Source of the DNA: Candidatus Auribacterota bacterium
GTDB lineage: Bacteria; Auribacterota; JAFGBW01
Direction of reading: 5' to 3'
DNA: 10,538 nt
NCBI GenBank assembly: GCA_016932965.1
Contig: JAFGBW010000020.1
Coordinates: 1 to 10,538, forward strand
Shown here: positions 5,923 through 10,538 of the stretch, in pieces
How the letters are laid out: every line of letters begins with the position of its first letter
Position numbering within the stretch: the stretch's first letter is position 1
Notes under the pieces: model-generated
What the model was told of the DNA's origin: nothing
Database searches by the model: none
Seen by the model: only the letters and a program-made list of their open reading frames with translations
Position numbers and translations under genes: made by a program

Positions 5923-6992
5923 GAAGGGCGATATCCTTTAACGGAGGAGGCCTGTTCTTTCATGACCTTGATGTAAGGGGTAGGGGCATTGGGATTCACA
6001 AGATAGGGTTCAATATAGATCACGGCCATGTTCCGTTTCTCAGCTTCTTTGGCCACCTGAAGCGCCGCGTCATCATAAACGTTTGATACGGTGAAGACGG
6101 CCCTGTCTTTCTTTAAATTTTGAAAAGCAGTTAAAACATAATCCAGATTGAGGCATTTTCTTTTCACGGCTGTCTGATAATAAGCGATCACTTTTGGCAG
6201 ATATTGATCCAAGAGGGAATGGTTGACTTGCAAATTCAGGTGCACGTGGAGGGCAGGCCCGTGAGTCAGGATGAATCGCTGGGCTTTTTTGAAATCATCA
6301 TCTTTGATCTGGTCAAGAACAGTATGGTATTCGGCTTCCGTGACCTTTAAAGTAAAAAGTTTTAACAGTAATCCCAGATGACGGATTAATGTGTCGGCTT
6401 CTTTTTTTAACGGGGAAGAAAGTGACCGGTTCATCTGATTGAGGCATTGGATCAATTTAAAGGCTTGAATCTTGACGGAATCCTGCACATCTATCCAGGA
6501 CATGAACTGACTGTAAAATTCGGCATAAATGTCTTCATTTTCAATACCATAGATATGGAACTGGAGATCCGAATTGATGGCTAGTGATTCGGGACCGGTG
6601 ATCTTTCCCTGTTTTATGAAATAATCAGTAAATTCCTGTTTCACCTTTTCATCCTTGAATGCCGCAAAAGGAGTCGTGTCGATGGTTCCTGCTGAACCTT
6701 CCACTAAAACCAAATCCATGTCATATGTTGTGACAAGCCTTTTTAAGATTTTTGCTATTTGATTCTGCGCTTCATAATGGCATGGAATGTCTCTTAAAAT
6801 AATCAATAAGACCGGGGCGTTTTTTCCGTCCGGGAAGAACCGTTTTTTGATTACACCTTCTTCTTCAGGGATCGTGATTCTGTTTATGAATGCTTTGGTT
6901 AATGCAGGGGGACCGGGTTTCTCATCTTTTGCAGATGAGGGTAACATGGTGAAAGACAATATGAACAAAATCTGCCAAAAGGACTTTTTCAT
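5919..6992 (-). CDS. Secreted or periplasmic protein of unknown function
   Basis: This 357-residue protein begins with a clear signal peptide: MKKS, a hydrophobic core to about residue 18, and a likely cleavage after LPSSA, giving KDE as the mature start. No lipobox cysteine or later membrane helix is visible. The N-terminal half alternates strands and helices around RDIPCHYEAQNQIA (67-80), LVLVEGSAG (94-102) and FHIYGIEN (145-152). A histidine, an E-G after the second strand and a G-x-E after the third recall the TraB/TIKI/GumN/ChaN-like putative metallohydrolases, but this is a weak analogy. The rest is largely helical, and strands return near TVSNVYDD (about 301) and MAVIYIEPY (about 322). 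AGAGG (7001-7005) is a good ribosome site inside the asnB end. Both neighbours overlap by four bases, so it is co-translated with asnB and the flippase. Confidence 0.85.
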   Translation of the reverse strand: MKKSFWQILFILSFTMLPSSAKDEKPGPPALTKAFINRITIPEEEGVIKKRFFPDGKNAPVLLIILRDIPCHYEAQNQIAKILKRLVTTYDMDLVLVEGSAGTIDTTPFAAFKDEKVKQEFTDYFIKQGKITGPESLAINSDLQFHIYGIENEDIYAEFYSQFMSWIDVQDSVKIQAFKLIQCLNQMNRSLSSPLKKEADTLIRHLGLLLKLFTLKVTEAEYHTVLDQIKDDDFKKAQRFILTHGPALHVHLNLQVNHSLLDQYLPKVIAYYQTAVKRKCLNLDYVLTAFQNLKKDRAVFTVSNVYDDAALQVAKEAEKRNMAVIYIEPYLVNPNAPTPYIKVMKEQASSVKGYRPS

Positions 6993-8857
6993 AGGTAAAA
7001 CCTCTTATACCATAGCGCCGCATTGATGAGCGCCCATAGAATGTGATTGTGATTGTGTTTTTTAGCCAGATGCTCCTGGATGAGTGTTTGAACGGTTTCC
7101 TGATTGAAATTTTCAAGAATCAGAGGCGAATTTGAAAGTAAATCCTGCATAAAAGGACGGAGCTCCTCCCTTAACCAATTTTTAATGGGGAGGCTGTAAC
7201 CTTGTTTTCCGCGATGGATGATGTTTTCAGGAAGAAACCGGTGCATGGAGAGGGCTTTCCTTAAAATCGATTTGGTCTTTAAACCTTTCATTTTAGAGGA
7301 AGCGGGGATTCTGGCGCAAAGCTCCACCAACTCATGGTCCAAAAGCGGCACACGGACTTCCAAAGATGTCGCCATGCTCATCTTGTCCACTTTCATCAGC
7401 ACGCTGTCAGCCATAGTCAATTTTAAATCCACCAGCGTGTCCATGTCTTCCGGATCATCAGAATCGCAGAATTCATGAAAGGCATAGATAGGGTCGAACG
7501 GATTCATCTGAATTTTATTTTGAAACGAAGCCTGAAGCAGCTTGCTAGCCAGGCCTGGAGTCAAAAAATACTGCCATCTCATGGCCCCGGCTTTTTCAGG
7601 ATAAAGACTTCCTTCGACAAAACGTTTCAACATATTGATGGCCCCCTTTTTTTGAGGCTGATCAGGTAATTTCATGACAAGAGGCACCAAAAGCCTGTTT
7701 CGAATCCACGAAGGAATTTTGTGAAAAATACGGTTGATTCTGGCAGCCTTAAAACGGTCATAACCCAGAAATACTTCGTCGCCTCCCTCCCCGCTTAAAC
7801 ACACCTTGACGGACTCTCTGGCCTTTTTGCAGATCAAATGAAAGGGAATGGTGGATAAATCTGTCATGGGTTCATCCAGATGATAAAGGCTCTCCTCAAT
7901 GTCTTCGGGGGAAATTGGATTGATCATGAGAATATGATGTTCGGTACCAAAGAAGTCCGACACTTGTTTGGCATACGGTAGTTCTGAAAATGTTTTATCC
8001 TCGTATCCGATGGAAAAAGCCTGGAGACGCCGTGGATAAAACCTTGCGGCAAAGCCTGTGACCGTGCTTGAATCGAGCCCTCCTGAAAGGAAGACACCCA
8101 CCGGAACATCACTGATGAGCTGCATTTTTACCGCTCGTTCCACGGCGGAAAAAACTTTTTCGGCCATTTCTTCCTCATCCATGTCTAAAGACGGTCTGAA
8201 ACTGATGTCCCAGTATTTTTCTGTTTTCAACTCATGGTTGCGGAAAAGGGCATAATGGCCCTGACTGAGTTTATAGATGTTTTCGAACATGGTGTGGGGG
8301 GCAGGAACAAATTCATAACCCAGATAATAATAAAGAGACTCAAGATGCACTTGTTTGCTGACGACATCGCTTTCCAGGATACTTTTGATTTCCGATGCAA
8401 AAAGAAATTTTCCGTCTTTGAAATAATAATAAAGGGGTTTGATTCCCAGCCGGTCTCTGGCGAGGAACAGCTCCTTTTTTTTCTCATCCCAGATGGCAAA
8501 GGCAAAAATGCCGTTGAATTTTTTAAGGCAATCCGGGCCGTACGCTTCATAACTCCGCAGCACGACTTCCGTATCCGAATGAGTCTGAAAAACATGACCT
8601 TTTTCCATGAGCTCTTTCTTGATTTCAGGGAAATTATAGATTTCGCCGTTGTAGACGATGCATAATTTTCCGTTTCGGGAGAACATCGGCTGGTTCGCTT
8701 TTGTGGAAAGATCAATGATGCTGAGTCTCACGTTGCCAAGAGACATGGAGTCAAAAAAGGCATGTCCATTGGCATCCGGTCCACGATAATGAATTGTTCC
8801 CGTCATTTTCCGGAGAAGGGGTTCGTCCCTCCAGTTGAATCCAGCTATGCCGCACAT
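6989..8857 (-). CDS. asnB: Asparagine synthase (glutamine-hydrolysing), class B
   Basis: This 622-residue protein has two domains. The glutaminase domain starts with the catalytic Cys2 (MCGIAGF) and shows RGPD (25), YNGEIYN (69), SDTEVVL (94) and ARDRLGIKPLYY (133). The synthetase domain has the ATP-pyrophosphatase loop SGGLDSS (258-264), SGEGGDEVFLGYDRF (355-369) and DKMSMATSLEVRVPLLD (491-507). All catalytic motifs are intact, so it should transfer ammonia from glutamine to aspartate or to another carboxylate. AsnB-like amidotransferases also occur in surface-polysaccharide clusters, and the flippase and secreted protein downstream make that specialised role possible. The ribosome site AGGAAG (complement of 8865-8870) lies seven bases before the ATG, and the upstream CheR-like gene ends 43 bases away on the same strand. 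The end overlaps the next gene by four bases. Confidence 0.95.
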   Translation of the reverse strand: MCGIAGFNWRDEPLLRKMTGTIHYRGPDANGHAFFDSMSLGNVRLSIIDLSTKANQPMFSRNGKLCIVYNGEIYNFPEIKKELMEKGHVFQTHSDTEVVLRSYEAYGPDCLKKFNGIFAFAIWDEKKKELFLARDRLGIKPLYYYFKDGKFLFASEIKSILESDVVSKQVHLESLYYYLGYEFVPAPHTMFENIYKLSQGHYALFRNHELKTEKYWDISFRPSLDMDEEEMAEKVFSAVERAVKMQLISDVPVGVFLSGGLDSSTVTGFAARFYPRRLQAFSIGYEDKTFSELPYAKQVSDFFGTEHHILMINPISPEDIEESLYHLDEPMTDLSTIPFHLICKKARESVKVCLSGEGGDEVFLGYDRFKAARINRIFHKIPSWIRNRLLVPLVMKLPDQPQKKGAINMLKRFVEGSLYPEKAGAMRWQYFLTPGLASKLLQASFQNKIQMNPFDPIYAFHEFCDSDDPEDMDTLVDLKLTMADSVLMKVDKMSMATSLEVRVPLLDHELVELCARIPASSKMKGLKTKSILRKALSMHRFLPENIIHRGKQGYSLPIKNWLREELRPFMQDLLSNSPLILENFNQETVQTLIQEHLAKKHNHNHILWALINAALWYKRFYL

Positions 8858-8900
8858 AAGACATCTTCCTGTCTGAACACCGGACAGATGAGCCGGTCAT

Positions 8901-10538
8901 TCATTTTTTTCCGGTTTTTTCCATTTCATCCAATTGTTCCATGATTCTTTTTCTTGACTGGACCAGATGGTATCCATAGACCGTGTCGACTCCCAAAGCC
9001 TGGTCAATGGCAGTCAATGCATATAATAAATGCTTTTTTGTTTCTTCAAAAGAAAGAGATTTTTTTTTCAATAAGGTACTCATATAATGAGCGTTTCCTT
9101 GTATCTCAAAATGATCTGAATAGTCGCGGTCTGACAACAGGTCCAATTCCTCTTCGGATAGCGCTTTGGAAGAAAATATAAAATCCATATAGGTGCAGGC
9201 CATTTCAGGATCGTCTTGGCTGATGGAATTAATGAGATAGCTGCACAGCCGCTCCATGGAGAGCCGGCCGCTTAGACTCACAAGGTCATTACTGACTTTT
9301 AAAAGCGGGTCCAGAACTTCATGGATCAGCCTATTTCTTTTTTCCTTTAAAATTTCTTTTCCGAAGAAATGGAGGAGATGATCCGTCAGTTGCGCCTTGT
9401 GTTCCAGGAGAGCTAACTTGAAATTTTTGTTCATCTGGGAATCAAGAATTTTGATCCCCAGCCGGATCCATTTTCTGTCAGGAGAGGGAGAGATTCTCGG
9501 GTATCTTCCTAAATCCCTGGCGGTTAAAATTTGGGCAAGAGCCAAACTCAAATCCACCGGAAGGGTCTGGTTTGATGCCCATGCCAAGATATCTTTTTCA
9601 AGAATCGTTTCAGACTTGGCTCCAAGATCATTAGTGGAAAGAAAATGCCCGAATTCAGAAGCTTTAGCATAGGTACTGTCTGTGCTGTAAGCATCGTTGC
9701 GAAAAACATTCTTGTATTCCATATAAAGGGGGAAAAAATAGAGAGGATCACAAAGACAAATTTGGTTTAAAATGGACTTGGCCTTTTCAGAATTTTTCTG
9801 GCTCAACATGCTCTCGAAAAGGATTCTCTGAACATCCAGATTCCAGGGGGAAAGAGAGGAGGCTTTTTTTTCCAGTCGTGAAACAAGCGCGGGATGGTGA
9901 TGAGACTTTCCGTATTTATAAAAAAAATAACTCATGTGTGGCGGTTGAGGGCTGGTAAATAACTCTAATAGATTCAATAGGTCAGCCGTCTTTTTTTTAG
10001 CAGGATGAATAGCTATGAAACTGGAAAGACCGATGAAATCATTCAAAATATTATCCAGGTATCTGGAAATGTTATGGTATTTATCTTTTACAATCAGGAT
10101 TCCGTTTTGTCCGGTGATGGATTTTAAATTCATGAAAGTGGGTTGAATGACTTCTCTATCCAGGTACAGAAGAATATTTTTAACGGAAACAAGGTCATAG
10201 GGGGGATTAAAATCATTATCGCTCTGAGGAGCTAAAGGCTGTGTGATATCCTGGACAATAAAATGGATTCTTTCCGTTAAAAATTTTTTAAAACGAACCT
10301 GATAATTTCTTTCCTCCGTTTTTTCGAAGTAATTTTCAAGCAATTTCTTTTTTTTCATCAAAGGCATGGTTTGGAATTTGTCTTCGGAATAAATCATTTG
10401 TCCCGCTTCAGCAAGCACATTGGCATCGATATCGGAAGCGAGAATGGTGAAATGATTGATGCCCAAATCCAATAATTCAAAAGCATAAGAAAGCGCTTCC
10501 TGGCCTGTGGAACAGCCGAACACCTTGATTTTAATGGG
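8901..10538 (-). CDS. CheR-type methyltransferase with long C-terminal helical extension (5' partial)
   Basis: The frame stays open to the right edge of the window. The GTG at 10521-10523 is not the real start, because the upstream codons (PIKIKVFGCSTG) continue the conserved methyltransferase strand. Numbering from the first visible codon, the SAM-binding motif VFGCSTGQE is at 6-14, ILASDID at 32-38 with the acidic SAM ligand, and IYSEDKF at about 49. DLVSVKNILLYLDRE (about 115-129) matches the CheR pattern DLIFCRNVLIYFD. The missing N-terminus would hold the helical CheR domain. From about residue 170 to 545 the protein is helix-rich and TPR-like, far longer than chemotaxis CheR; CheR-TPR fusions such as myxobacterial FrzF are known. 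No receptor, CheA, CheW or CheB gene is visible. It precedes asnB by 43 bases and probably shares its transcript. Confidence 0.82.
   Translation of the reverse strand, partial: PIKIKVFGCSTGQEALSYAFELLDLGINHFTILASDIDANVLAEAGQMIYSEDKFQTMPLMKKKKLLENYFEKTEERNYQVRFKKFLTERIHFIVQDITQPLAPQSDNDFNPPYDLVSVKNILLYLDREVIQPTFMNLKSITGQNGILIVKDKYHNISRYLDNILNDFIGLSSFIAIHPAKKKTADLLNLLELFTSPQPPHMSYFFYKYGKSHHHPALVSRLEKKASSLSPWNLDVQRILFESMLSQKNSEKAKSILNQICLCDPLYFFPLYMEYKNVFRNDAYSTDSTYAKASEFGHFLSTNDLGAKSETILEKDILAWASNQTLPVDLSLALAQILTARDLGRYPRISPSPDRKWIRLGIKILDSQMNKNFKLALLEHKAQLTDHLLHFFGKEILKEKRNRLIHEVLDPLLKVSNDLVSLSGRLSMERLCSYLINSISQDDPEMACTYMDFIFSSKALSEEELDLLSDRDYSDHFEIQGNAHYMSTLLKKKSLSFEETKKHLLYALTAIDQALGVDTVYGYHLVQSRKRIMEQLDEMEKTGKK

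Noticed and set aside
8227-8715. 162- and 143-residue open frames overlapping the asnB N-terminal region
   Set aside because: They occupy other frames of a complete, motif-verified asnB gene and resemble no protein family.
10521-10523. GTG as the start codon of the CheR-like gene
   Set aside because: The frame continues upstream to the window edge with conserved CheR residues, so the gene is simply truncated by the window.

Overview
The window holds six complete protein-coding genes, two genes cut by the window edges, one tRNA-Leu gene and a set of conspicuous intergenic hairpin repeats. The organism looks like a Gram-negative, probably anaerobic bacterium of moderate GC. This rests on an AmmeMemoRadiSam-type radical SAM enzyme, a DUF362 protein, a YejE-type peptide permease and a secreted protein with a cleavable signal peptide. 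The gene styles and the intergenic repeats recall uncultured anaerobic lineages such as Omnitrophota or Desulfobacterota. That placement is an impression, because there is no phylogenetic marker in the window.

Left part (1-2420, + strand): the last codons of an unidentified gene; a double-hairpin repeat (120-216); a DUF362 protein (277-1218); a second, mirror-image copy of the repeat (1236-1391); and amrS, the radical SAM member of the AmmeMemoRadiSam triad (1404-2420). The DUF362 gene is therefore bracketed by inverted copies of one repeat family. The hairpins share fixed stem ends, but their central stem sequence differs and is compensated on both arms.

Middle (2421-4956): tRNA-Leu(CAA) on the - strand with a near-consensus sigma70 promoter, a short CACGGAG-type repeat, and then a translationally coupled pair on the + strand. 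The pair is a YejE-like peptide ABC permease and a single-domain OppD/DppD-like ATPase. The partner permease (YejB), the binding protein (YejA) and the second nucleotide-binding domain are not encoded next to them. A diverged copy of the repeat hairpin lies between the ATPase and the convergent operon and probably serves as its terminator.

Right part (4957-10538, - strand): a tightly packed operon transcribed right to left. It encodes a CheR-type methyltransferase with a long helical C-terminal extension (5' end outside the window), a class B asparagine synthetase, a secreted protein of unknown function and a YbhN/AglD-type flippase-like membrane protein. The last three genes overlap by four bases each. 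Asparagine-synthetase-like amidotransferases and this flippase family often occur in surface-polysaccharide loci, so a cell-envelope role is a reasonable but unproven reading. The least explained parts of the window are the secreted protein, the CheR fusion without chemotaxis partners and the covarying hairpin repeats.
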